Below are positions 1 through 10,707 of a stretch of 64,000 bases of DNA, one piece after another. The first letter of the stretch is position 1. Every line of letters begins with the position of its first letter. The notes under the pieces are model-generated. The model was given only the letters and a program-made list of their open reading frames with translations, had not been told where the DNA came from and did no database searches. Origin of the DNA: Diospyros lotus (Eukaryota > Streptophyta > Magnoliopsida > Ericales > Ebenaceae); assembly GCF_014633365.1 (NCBI RefSeq), contig NC_068341.1, positions 496,001-560,000 on the forward strand. Direction: 5' to 3'. Both the position numbers and the translations under genes were made by a program.

Positions 1-2284
1 ATTTTTTTTAACTGTATCTCGTTGTGTGTATTTTACTTAATATTTCATCTGCAATGCTATAAAATTAAGAATAAAAACAATAGAAACCCAGATGAAGAAA
101 TGAATAAAATATAGGGCTAAGCAAAAGAAACACTTACCAACATTTGGAGAGAGAATGATTTGTATGCACAGAGCGCAATGAGAGGACATTAAGGACGAAG
201 CTTTTAGTCTAACCCTTAAAAATGGGGAGTATTATGTTTGGAGATTTTCCTTTTTAATAGTGACGATGGGGATGGGGATGGGGATGAGGATGATGGAATT
301 GGGTGATGAAGAAGAATGAAAGGTAACCCCAAAAATAATCACCCGAGTGAAGAGACAATTCTGCCCCCGAGGTCCAGATGTTGCAGTGGTACCAAAAATA
401 AATATCCCCTGAAAAGACCAATTTGCCCTCCTCCAACTTTCTCCCCATTCATGGACACAAAGGATTGTTCAGTCACCTGACAGATTCTATTGAGTGCCCA
501 TATTATAAGCCTATGAACACTATTCACTTTCCGTCCGTTTGTTTGTTTGTTTATTCTTCTGAGAAAGGCCCAAGTCTATATTAATTAACTAATTAATTAA
601 TTAATATACTTTAATGCATAGATAGCATTACATATCTGGCAATTTATATGATGCTGGGCGGTGGGTTAGTGGGGAATCAAGGAATTAGCAAAACGTGTCG
701 TTTTGACTCCCCGCTTGAAACGCCACATCTCCCTACCCACTAGTCCCTATATTTAGGATTAATTAATTGATTTTCTTTCTGTCTTTAATAAGTAAATCAT
801 TTATTTGCTTTTTTTTTAATCTTCACTTATCTCTATCACACTTTCAAGGGATCAATCAACAATAAAAAATGGATGAGATATCGGTGCCGTAACAGAAGCA
901 ATTGTATGTATTTAATACAAAGACAACTTCGGCACAAGTCCCAACCTCTCCTCTGAGCTCTCAACCCCGCGCCCGCCCCCCTTTTTCCTTTTTGGTTAAT
1001 ATTATTTTGTCCATATATCCTTTTTACCATGACCACAGACTCTTCCACGCTTTCTGTTTGTTTCTTCTATTTTTATAGGCCTCGTCATCATGCAAGAAAA
1101 CCCTCTTAAGAGCTCGCATGAAAGTTGCTTTAGATGAATTAAATATTTTTGTCAACTTTGTTTTAATTATTATATCAATGTTGTGAAGCATCTGTTGTAC
1201 TGTACCATGCATATTTCAGAGGCCGTGTCTGAGATACAAGTGCATGCAGTTGTTTGGCTGCTTCTTTGTTATCAACTTTGCAGGACAGATTAAGGTGCCA
1301 TAAGAAAATAAGAAAATGTGGGAATAATGAGCCAATAAGAGACTAATAATAGTGTATGATTTTGAAATATTACACTGGACTATATAGATACAAGTTGGTG
1401 GCAGCCAGCACTCCTCCACCTTTGCTAACTTTATACAACGAACTGAACCCACAAAAAAATAAGGGAGAAAGAGTAGGTAAAGAGGGATCTGTTATTGACA
1501 GAGTCCTGTTTGTCTAAGTGGTAGTAAACATGTAAGGGATCGATACTTCTTGACGAAAAGGTTGCAAGACTATCAAGATAAAGATAGTTACATAATTCTT
1601 CATGTCTGCTTCATGTTGCTGCAATCCTACACGAGAAGATCCAGCCAACTGCATATCTGCTTGAGACAGCATAAAGATAACCTAAAAAAGGGGTCCAACC
1701 ACCATAACCAATAACAGACTAACTACTGTACTTGCATCTGGGACAAAATGCAGCTGCTTTAGCTCAAGAAATTCAACAATCCTTCATGAATCTATAGCCA
1801 AACCCCACTAAAGCAGAAAAACAAATCTAAAGAAACAAGAGGCAAAAGAAAGAGAATATGAGCAGAGTTGTTACTTGTTATCATCTGCAATGGCGTCCAG
1901 ATCCGGAGAAAACTGAAGACTGCCACAAGGATCCAGAACTTTAACAATTGCAACAACAAACTCTAAACAGATTCCCTCTAGGGTTTCATAATAGTTACTG
2001 AAGCGTATAATCAGTAGGAATATAGCAAAGACATGGACGATTTTGCAGCATGACGTGAAAAAAGGTTTAAAAAAAAAGAAACAAAAAGTAAAATAGGAGA
2101 AAGAATCAGATGACCACGATCATTTAGGAGAGGAAGTATTAGAACTCAGAAGGTTGAGACCTGAGAATGATAGGTAGGCATTGATGGCTTTTTGTCCTGC
2201 CACGTCAGAAATTGAATGGCATTTGTGGCGTACAGAGTAATATTTTGCTAAATAGTTTATGTTGAGTATTCTTTTATCAATTTT
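1..2284. other. Intergenic stretch, no supported gene
   Basis: No frame here looks like a conserved protein. The DNA is AT-rich with short TTAATTAA runs near 590-605 and homopolymer tracts. One open minus-strand frame near 1875-2060 lacks an in-frame ATG and is listed among the rejected items. Confidence 0.6.
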
Positions 2285-2310
2285 TTTATATATAATATAG
2301 CCAACCCATT

Positions 2311-2370
2311 GAGATGGCCCAAGGTCTAGAGTTCATGTAGTAGATTCAGGCTTGTGACTGTTGTTTGTAT
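2311..2370 (+). mobile_element. Degenerate LINE 3' tail
   Basis: The segment reads like the 3' terminus of other LINE tails in this window: a GTCTAGAGTTCATGTAG-type stretch followed by AGGCTTGTGACTGTTGTTTG. The better-preserved copies at 31899-31949, 35911-35990 and 47845-47990 share the block 'AATTCATGTAgCC..CCCacct..GGGATTAaGGCTTG' followed by TTG repeats. This copy is the most decayed. Confidence 0.4.
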
Positions 2371-3039
2371 AAATAACATTATTTTTAGGAAAAATTCTTT
2401 CTTCATTGAATATTTGCTTCTTAAAGAACTTGAGAGGGACAAATTGAGATGTTTTTGTTATTTTCAAGAAATCCAGTCTTCACTTTAAAATGGTGGCGAA
2501 AATGTGAAAACCATACTGAAAAAAGGGATAGAGAATAAGTCATGCCCAAGGACATCAAAGGAGATTTCAAATAAAAGTATTCTTTTGGTTTCTTTGTTTC
2601 CTTTTACTCTTCCACTCAATGTTCCCAATAATCAACAGTCTTGTATTTCACAAAGTAAATAACTCATACCTTAAGAGCTCTTGTGAACTCCTACAGATAC
2701 ACCTCGACGGCGCCTTTTCTTTGTTATATCCTGTGAACCGTTCTTGGTAGTCAGAGAATCATATTCATCAAAGTAAAAGAATGCCAAAAGAACCAGTAGA
2801 AACTTTATCATTATTTATTATTATTTCTTTCAGCAAGTAATATTAGGAACTAATTAACAGGAAGAGCATGTTAGGAAAGATATAAAGAGTTACTTCTTAT
2901 GCAATGACGAAGACAACCTATTACCACTTACTTTAATTCCACTCTCTGATGTCATGTCAAGCAGGATTCAATAAGCAAATTAATTAAAAAAAAATCCTTG
3001 AGTGGATAGAGATAAGTATCGACTTTTTCTTAATTTAAT

Positions 3040-3425
3040 CAACAATTTCCTAAAGCATGAGTGAGCTTTAGAAGCTTGGTTTCCAATTTATGCTCTGGTT
3101 CTTTTAACACCTGTTTTTGTCTCCTCCAGTAAGACAGTATCATCAACAAATAGCATATACTAAAGCATTTCTTATTGGATGTTTTTAGTGAGTTATCATC
3201 CATCACAAAAGCAATGAGGAAATGGTTCAATATAGATCCTTGATGCAGTCTAATTGTAATTGAAAAAGACTCAACATCTCCTCTGCAAGTCCAAACACAT
3301 GTTTCTGCTTGAAAATATAACATGTACTTGAGCAATCCAAACTCCTTTCTTCTCTAACGTCTTCCACAAGGCTTCTCTAAAGACTTTGTCATAGGCTTTT
3401 TCCAAGTCTATTAATACCATATACA
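3040..3425 (-). pseudogene. LINE reverse-transcriptase fragment, broken
   Basis: Read on the minus strand from about 3420, the frame gives [14 protein letters not shown], the conserved start of the LINE reverse-transcriptase palm (usually 'DLEKAYDRV'). In a second frame (ORF 3335-3039) there is ITIRLHQGSILNHFLIAFVMD, which matches the LINE pattern 'GLHQGSALSPFLFALVMD'. The catalytic FVDD box (YMLFVDDTVLL) appears in a third frame near 3160. At least two frameshifts therefore separate consecutive palm motifs, so this is a dead remnant. It lies about 0.5 kb downstream of the DUF593 gene, on the same strand. Reverse-transcriptase identity is clear; assignment to the RTE or L1 clade is inference. 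Confidence 0.8.
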
Positions 3426-3912
3426 AATCTTTTTATTTGAATACCATAGTATATACACAGTGGATACTTTCTAGTCTTTAGGGGTAGCCCAGGAGCAATT
3501 AATGGTGATGCCTGCTCCATTGCAACTTGATGGTTTCAGACCAAGCAGCTTTTGTGCATGAATGAATAAGACTGTTTACTTCTCTTTCTCCCCCAACCTC
3601 ACAATTCTAACCTATAAAATAGCTTCTTTGCTTATTGTTTGATGTCTTTTGCCTCTTTAAAGAAGTGTCATGTAAGCATACATATGGCACATATCTTATG
3701 GTTCTTATATATCTCCCATGTTCATATCAAGAGTTCCTAGGGTTTCAACATGAAGGTAGATTCACCAGGTGAACAGCCTTAAGGAACCATCATCCAAAAA
3801 AATTGATGAGAGACAAAAGACATGTTTCAAGAAGTGTGTGAAATGAGAAATCAACATATAAGGCACCCTATTTGATACAAATGTGGAGACTGGTGAAAGA
3901 GAAATGCAAAAA

Positions 3913-6900
3913 TCAGACCTTAGAGGGCGGCAAGGGCAAGGAAGCCTGTCGTACAGCCTTTCCTGGTTCTGTTAACCGCCAAATATCTCTAAGTTGACAT
4001 GCAATATCTTCCAGAAGTTGCAATTGGTAATTTTCCCTTTCACGACGATCTACAGAGAAGTTGAGCTTCTCTCTTCCTTCTTGCACAACCCTTAACCTTT
4101 CTCTGAGCCACCCAACTTCTGAATCAATTTTCAACCTTTCAATATCCACTGCTGACAAGGAATGTCTCCGGTGATCAGGAAGTATAGATTTGTCCCCTAA
4201 TGAGCCCCCCAAAGGTGGCAGGCCAGCAGTAATGTCTGAACTGCTTCTGTTAATGTCTGATGCAGTATCCATTGCACTAGTGCTTGGACAATCAATCGCA
4301 ACATCTTTCTTTTGAATCTCAGAATCTTTTAACAGTTCATTTGACCTGTGGATATTTGAAATATCATTGATCGAAATGCATTTATTTTGGTTTCCTTTGT
4401 AGGATTCACCACCAATGACATGAACATCATGAACATGAGGCTCCATGTCAAGCATCATGATACTAGGATCTTTCCTCTCCTGACATGAATCTCCTCCATG
4501 CTCATCTAAATTTTCACCATCACATGGAATGTGTATATCAGTTATGTCACGAGTTTCAATAATCTTCATTGCCATTCCTTCTCTTTCTTGGAGATTATTA
4601 TTTTGCTCTTGTTGTTTGCCTGATGAGGTCATAGTTTCCTCAGAAATATAGTGTTCTTGAGAACTACCTGAAATGTGTGAGAACTGTTTGTCTAGGTTGT
4701 CTAGCTTTGACAATTCAGCTTCTTCATTCCATCCTGAATACTGCAAGTTCTCTTCAACAAAAAGAGTGGAGCTTTGCTTCTCAACAGATGAGACCTCAGT
4801 TACTGGATTTTTATCTTTTACAACTTCCTTCTTGTCAATGGAGTTACTAAGCTGTTGGAGCATCAGAACCAGATCCTCACCCAGATCAGGCAAGGAAGTA
4901 AGTTCTCCTCTCTGTGTGTTCATTACACACTGAACATCTGGTAACTGCTGATTTTCATCATAAATCAATTGCCTATAAGCTTCAACTTCCATTTCCAGGA
5001 CATGTTTCTCCCTCTCTCTTCTCACAAGGATTTCTTTGAGAATATCCATTTCTTCGGCATCGTAGGCAGATTTTTCTTCTATCATCCTCTGGTATTGCCT
5101 AGCTTCCATTTCTATGGATGCCTTCTCCTCCTGTAGACGCAATATCATAGCCATAGCCTCATCTGCAGCAGTAGCAGCAGCACTTCTCTCCTTCTCAAGC
5201 TCAAGGTAAAGTGCAGCACGAGCAGCACGCTCTTCTTCTAGTGCTTCTTCCAAGATTGTAATTGCATTTTTTTCATTATCATCAAAGTCCCCATCCTTTT
5301 TTGCAGTATGTGCCTCTTCAAAAGATGACAAAATCCTCTCAGTCAGATTATTTTCATCAAAAGGCTCATCCAGCTCAAAAGCCTGTGAAGCTCTTTTCCT
5401 AGTACTCTTCATAAGGCAGTCCTCGTCATCTAAAATCACATAAAACAAAAGCAATATAGTGTGGGCATGCATCTAATTCACAAAGAAAGAATTAATGCTT
5501 GCATTTTAATTATCTTCACCAAAGACATGATTAAATGCTTTCTTTTTAATTGTCTATAGAATCCTGAGCAAAGTCTGAAAAATAACAAAGACCACGCCAA
5601 CTCCTACCTAAGATCACATTGGGATGTGTCCAATCCTCATGCCCTGATGGGGGGAGAAGGGAAAATAAGTGGGGTTTAAACAGTCAATATAAAAGCTTAA
5701 GAGTGCTTGAGTGCAAGAGACGCCTAATATTTATACTTTTGACCTTTGCCATGCAATATATATGTACAGGTAGTAGCCTCATTTTTTAACCAAAAATAGT
5801 ATAAAATATGTTATATAAACAGAATATTCAGCCTGATTTATGCATTGGATGTGCATAGAACTTGTACTTTTATAGTACGCTCTCATGTTCAGTCTATACA
5901 AGAAACCACCCTTGTGTGGGGCACAGATGCAAAAACAAGCTTCTAGAATTGATTAGTCTATTAATCAATTAATGGAAGTTGGAACTTATGTGGATGTTAC
6001 CTTGTGAGCCAATATTCAGGCAGATGAACTCATATAATCAGATAAAGACTAGATATATTATAGTTGTTTTTATGTTGATGTAGAAAATTCCAAGCTCAAG
6101 AAATAGGAAATAATGCCTATTAAGTATTACCCTCATTTAAACTCGATGAAAATATGCCAATAATGACAAAGATCTAAAACTTTTGTCGAAATAAAGAAAA
6201 TGGATGAAGCACAAATCAAGATCAATCAACACTCACATTTTAAATGGTTAGCATCAACTCCAGAATCAACAGGAACTGAGTTGCGTTCAATCTCCTCACA
6301 TCCTTTTCGATTGATGTTAGAATGTGAACAAGCATCAACACATGAAGGATCATAGGACGAAGCAGAAGAAGCTTTCCCACTATCTATAACACATTTTCGG
6401 CGACGTCTAAACCCACTCCTTGGCCTCTGATTCATGATCCCCTTGCCTTTAAGATCAAACCTTCCCTCTTTGGCATGGAGCAATGAATGTATAACAAGAC
6501 CCTTCCCTGATTCATTCCTCGTAACTAGATCCCCCCGAGACACATTTTCCGTCTTCCTAGAGGCTGATATTGAACTGCATGACGCATCACCTTCCAGTTC
6601 AACAAACCCATTGACATCATTTTCTTTATCCCCAATTAGCTTCAAATTTAAGTGATAATTTTGATCTTTAGGCCAAATTGAGCCAAAGGGAAACTTGCTC
6701 CTGACAGACAATTGAACAGAGGAGACTCTTTCTATTGGGTGATCAACTAATAGTCTATGCAAGCAGTAATTGCCGCCGGGATTGGCAAAGAGGCCATCAC
6801 ATGGACATGGTAAGTGGAGCCCAAACAAGCCCAAGAATTTAGAAGCAAAAACAGCAAGTGTTGATGCACAGAGTAAGAGATAGGCAATGGCAAGATCAAG

Positions 6901-6954
6901 AAAAGCACCAACCAAGCCACTAAATGTCCATGAATGCATTGCCTGGCATGCCAT
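3913..6954 (-). CDS. Probable myosin-binding protein (DUF593/GTD-binding family)
   Basis: Two coding exons, 6954-6237 and 5429-3913, join across a GTGAGT donor and a TTTTAG acceptor to give about 744 residues. The start MACQAMHSWTFSGLVGAF is the family's standard N terminus. Residues ~10-40 form a hydrophobic membrane segment ending in the conserved LPCPC cluster. Exon 2 carries the GTD-binding domain (about residues 293-390): a long coiled coil containing ILEEALEEERAARAAL and LEMEVEAYRQ. A second coiled-coil block near the C terminus includes VGWLRERLRVVQEGREKL. Family members act as membrane-anchored adaptors that bind the globular tail of class XI myosins on vesicles; that role is known for relatives and inferred here. 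From memory, the closest Arabidopsis relatives are At1g04890 and At4g13630. The 5' leader runs into ~7.1-7.4 kb and may contain an intron that I did not resolve. Confidence 0.88.
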
Positions 6955-7485
6955 CTGTTCTGGAAAATCCCTTCTATCTCATTCAAATCCCCCTTGCCTG
7001 GTTCCGCAGAAGCTAGAGAAAGCGGAGGAAAAAACAAAAAAGAAAAGTATCAAAAGCCTAGTCAGTTTTGCAGAGTAAATAACTGCTGAAGCAACCCAGA
7101 TTCAAGAAACAGAGCAAATGCAAATTTGCGAAGACGTGTTTCTTCTCCTCAACTTTCTTGGCACAGAAAAGGAAAACAATAGAGGAAGAAAGAAGAGGGA
7201 TTCAAGAGAACGAAAAATAATCAGAAATAATAAGAATCCAAAAATTATAAAGAGATAGGGAGAGAGATTCAGTGGAAAGGTCTAACCTTTTATCCAATTG
7301 TATTTCTCGATTGCTGGAGTGATCTGGGTTCTGATTCCAAAACCCTAAAACATTCAACAGAGGGATCTGCGAATATCTCAACAGATACACATCATCAACC
7401 ATAAATAAGTACAAAAGAAAAGCAAGAAGATACGAAGGAGGGGTTTGATGATGATGATGGATGCTCACAGGACAGGTCCCAGCAG

Positions 7486-7589
7486 CACGTGGTGCATGGA
7501 TGGAAGCGGCGTCGATACGACGTCGTTGAGCAACTTGAGCCCATGATCGTGGTCACGTGGGTGTTCTGGACTTCGTGGATTGCCACGTG
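7486..7589. promoter_or_regulatory. Cluster of three G-boxes plus a GACGTC element
   Basis: Three perfect CACGTG palindromes lie at 7486-7491, 7554-7559 and 7584-7589, with a GACGTC core at 7519-7524, all within 104 bp. They sit about 530-640 bp upstream of the DUF593 start codon. Two more CACGTG sites lie at 9452-9457 and 9978-9983, closer to the kinase gene. G-boxes bind bZIP and bHLH factors (for example ABRE-binding or PIF types). The sites are seen; their use is inferred from density. Confidence 0.55.
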
Positions 7590-9482
7590 CAAGCTTGTCC
7601 CCGCAATGGGCCGACACGCGCGCGTTTGGGGAACTCAACGGGAAGAATAAGAATCCTTCAGAATCTCTGAACAGATGAGGTGAAAAAACAAACCATTAAC
7701 AACAAGAAGAGCAATTATTAATTATTCATTTACAGTAAAACGGCTATTGGCTATTGCCCATTGCACGTCATAGAATTTCCCCTTACGGTCTAATTTTAGG
7801 TTTTCTTTTATTTTTTTTTAATGATGATTAAATACAACAGATCAAGACATTATCTTTTTCATAAATGCTTCTATAATTGGGATTGGGCTTAGTGTTAGGT
7901 CAGCCCAACATTAGAAAAAGGAAGGTTGGTTATGTTCTCTCTGGGTTGCAGAGGCAGATATGATATTGATATCGAGTGGGCTTTCCGTTGCTCGTTTGGG
8001 AGCAGAAGAAGAAGCTCCAAAAGCTAGCCCATTTCAAAATGAAGATGCATGATTTGGCCACAAATTAATATGCAAAGAACAAGAAGTACAGGCATTCCAT
8101 GAAAATACAAAAGGGAGAAAGCAAAGCTAAGCTCAGAGTTGGGAGTTGGGTCAATAAGATAAAATCACTTTCTTTCTTCTCTGCGATTGGAAGAAAGAAA
8201 CTACCTTTCCATTTGCTCTTCATTCTGTAGTTCGCAACAACAACTTCCGGTGTGAATGAGATGAGGCCCAAGAGTTGGCTGTGGAGGAGGGAGGGTGAGT
8301 TGAAATTTTTATTTTTTTCCTCTCAGACTCAGCTTTCTTGTTTGACTTTTCACCTGTTCATGTTGAGTGTTCGTGGGGTGGGCTCCTCTTTGCTTATAAT
8401 AAGGGGGTCTAAGGTCGTGTGTAGCCGTCACGCAGTTAGGGTCAGTTTGGTTTGGACAATTTGGGTGGCTTGGTATTTTAAATTTCGTTAGGGTTATTGT
8501 TGCCGGGCAATTCAAGGGGTTGGTTGGGACCACGAAAACAGTGCCAGTAGCAGTAATAGAGGATTTGAATTGAATTGTGAGCAACAGAACTGCACTGCAT
8601 GATCCAAAAGCGGTGTCAACTGTCAAGTATAGCATCACTGTCATCTGCTTGTCAGACCCCTCGCCCTTGCTCACATCTCACCAGTGATTCTGCTCGTCAT
8701 CTGCGTGATGGTTGGCCAATTTGGAACACAAAATTCAAGCATGGTGCTGATTAAGCCTATATGTAGGGTTGAAGTTGAACTAATCAAAGCCCCCTACCAA
8801 ATGACTACAAGCTTGCTGCTTCACTTCCTCCAACGTGGAATCAATATTATTATTATTATTATAATAATAATTGTCACATTACTGGTACCAACAATCAGTT
8901 GAGCTGAGTCTAACTAACTGCCCTTTTGCCAACCGTTTTGACAAACAAAACAAAAACATTGAGCAATCAATCAAATCACCACCTCATCCCAAACAAAAAT
9001 GTTCACTATTCTCATAATAATCCATCCATCCATCCAACATTTTCAATGCTGTGCCACTGCATGCATCTGCAACTGCAAGTATATATCATGTGTTAGTTCA
9101 TCTGATTGTTTGATTATTAGAGGTGTTAATGACGGGTAGTGGGTAGTGGGTACTCATTTGATCACTAAACCAGCTAAATTAAACTAAACTAGTATTAATT
9201 TATTAGCGATAAGATATTATTTATCACCAATTAATAATAATTTTTAAATATTTAAAGAATAAAAATGAGAGCCATTTCATTTCAAATATCAGTTTCCAGC
9301 ATTTAATGTGAGCCGTCAGGTACTTTCTGTCAATTACTTACAGGGATGCCGGCAAAGCAAAGGGCAGAAGAAGAAGAAGAAGGAGAAGAAGCGTGAAAGT
9401 GGGCCGGCAATTAGCAAGCTAATTAGCCAACTAACTCAACCTACCAACTGCCACGTGGCATTTAGTAGATAATTGCTATTTA

Positions 9483-9518
<36 letters not shown>
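9483..9518. repeat. (TTA)n microsatellite
   Basis: An uninterrupted run of ATT/TTA triplets in the intergenic region. Related triplet tracts recur nearby at 8845-8870, 9690-9711 and 10159-10182. Confidence 0.9.
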
Positions 9519-10456
9519 GTGGTAATTAAAATACTTTTTTTTTTTTTTAAATTGCGAGTTGCAGTTGGAATAATACCTGTCCAAACGATCCCCCCACCCC
9601 CCACAGACCCCACTACGAACTGGGTCTTCCCTTGTGGTGCATTTGGTTTGAAATTAATCACTTCATACAATTCTTTTACTTTTTATCTATTATTATTATT
9701 ATTATTATTATTTAATTTATTTAATTACGGCGTGTTTGGTTTGAATTAATAATTAGTCGTGGATTGATTGGCACAACAATCACAATTCTTATTCTTCTTC
9801 TATGCGCCACCTTTTCTTATTTAATAAAACATGTACAAAAAACAGGTTAACATATATAAATAATGCCCAGTGGGGGGCTTATTTTTAATTTAAAGCTTTT
9901 GCCTCTTTTTTTTTTATTTTTTTGGGGGGTATTTTTTAATTTCAATATTTTAATTTAAAGAAAACGTGGCAACTGCACACGTGTCATTGACCCAGTTAGT
10001 TCCCACTGGAACTGGGTTTAGCGAGCGTAGCTTAGATGGCTGCGTTCTCTGAATAGGAAACTGAGTCCAAATTGAACAGGAAATGGAATAGTCTATTGGG
10101 AAATGAGACAGATATATATATCCAAGTGAAGAGAAGAGCCTCTAAAGTTTAAGTTGAATTATTATTATTATTATTATTATTATATGTCATATTATATATA
10201 TACATACATATTGCCACGTCATGTGTGATGTACTTGTTTACTTTTATTGATTGAGGGGAGGGAGGGAGGGAGGGAGGGAGATAGACCCAATATATAAGAC
10301 AAAACATGTAATTAATTTGTCTCAGTTTCAAATTTTTGTACGGCAATGAAAATTTATTATTTTATATATATATTTATATTATTAATATAAAACATTAATA
10401 TTACGTAATGTGAAACCCAGCCAAAAGGATCGTGGAAAGTGCGAGTATAGGCTGGC

Positions 10457-10464
10457 TGACGTCA
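10457..10464. promoter_or_regulatory. Perfect TGACGTCA bZIP palindrome
   Basis: The 8-bp palindrome TGACGTCA (C-box/CRE type) lies about 245 bp upstream of the kinase start codon. This is a plausible position for a bZIP/TGA-factor site. The palindrome is seen; function is inferred. Confidence 0.5.
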
Positions 10465-10610
10465 AACCGGGTCGGCTCCGGTTCACGGAGGACCCATTTT
10501 CCTTCAATTCAAACAACCTGAACCAGCTAACCTAACCGCGTTTGAATATCCAAACCACACCGAAAACGATCCAATTCATTATTATTATTACTATTATTAT
10601 TATTAACACT

Positions 10611-10620
10611 TATATATATA
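10611..10620 (+). promoter_or_regulatory. Probable TATA box of the double-kinase gene
   Basis: TATATATATA at 10611-10620 lies about 90 bp before the ATG. It is followed by a leader containing a CTC-repeat run at 10668-10694, a common feature of plant 5' leaders. Confidence 0.45.
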
Positions 10621-10707
10621 AAAATATATACACACACATATACGTCTCGTCTCTTCAATTCGCAATCCTCCTCCTCCTCCTCCTCCTCCTCCTCCGTCTT
10701 GCCCACC

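Larger units (their letters stand above)
7079..10456. other. Head-to-head intergenic/promoter region
   Basis: This stretch separates the minus-strand DUF593 gene from the plus-strand kinase gene. It contains no convincing protein. It holds five CACGTG G-boxes, a (TTA)n tract near 9483-9518 and further ATT repeats at 8845-8870, 9690-9711 and 10159-10182. A GGGA repeat lies at 10255-10279. A telo-box-like AAACCCTAA lies near 7340. Confidence 0.6.

Noticed and set aside
1875..2060. Open minus-strand frame ending LQFSPDLDAIADDNK
   Set aside because: It is about 60 codons without an in-frame ATG, has no recognised family, and I found no splice partners.
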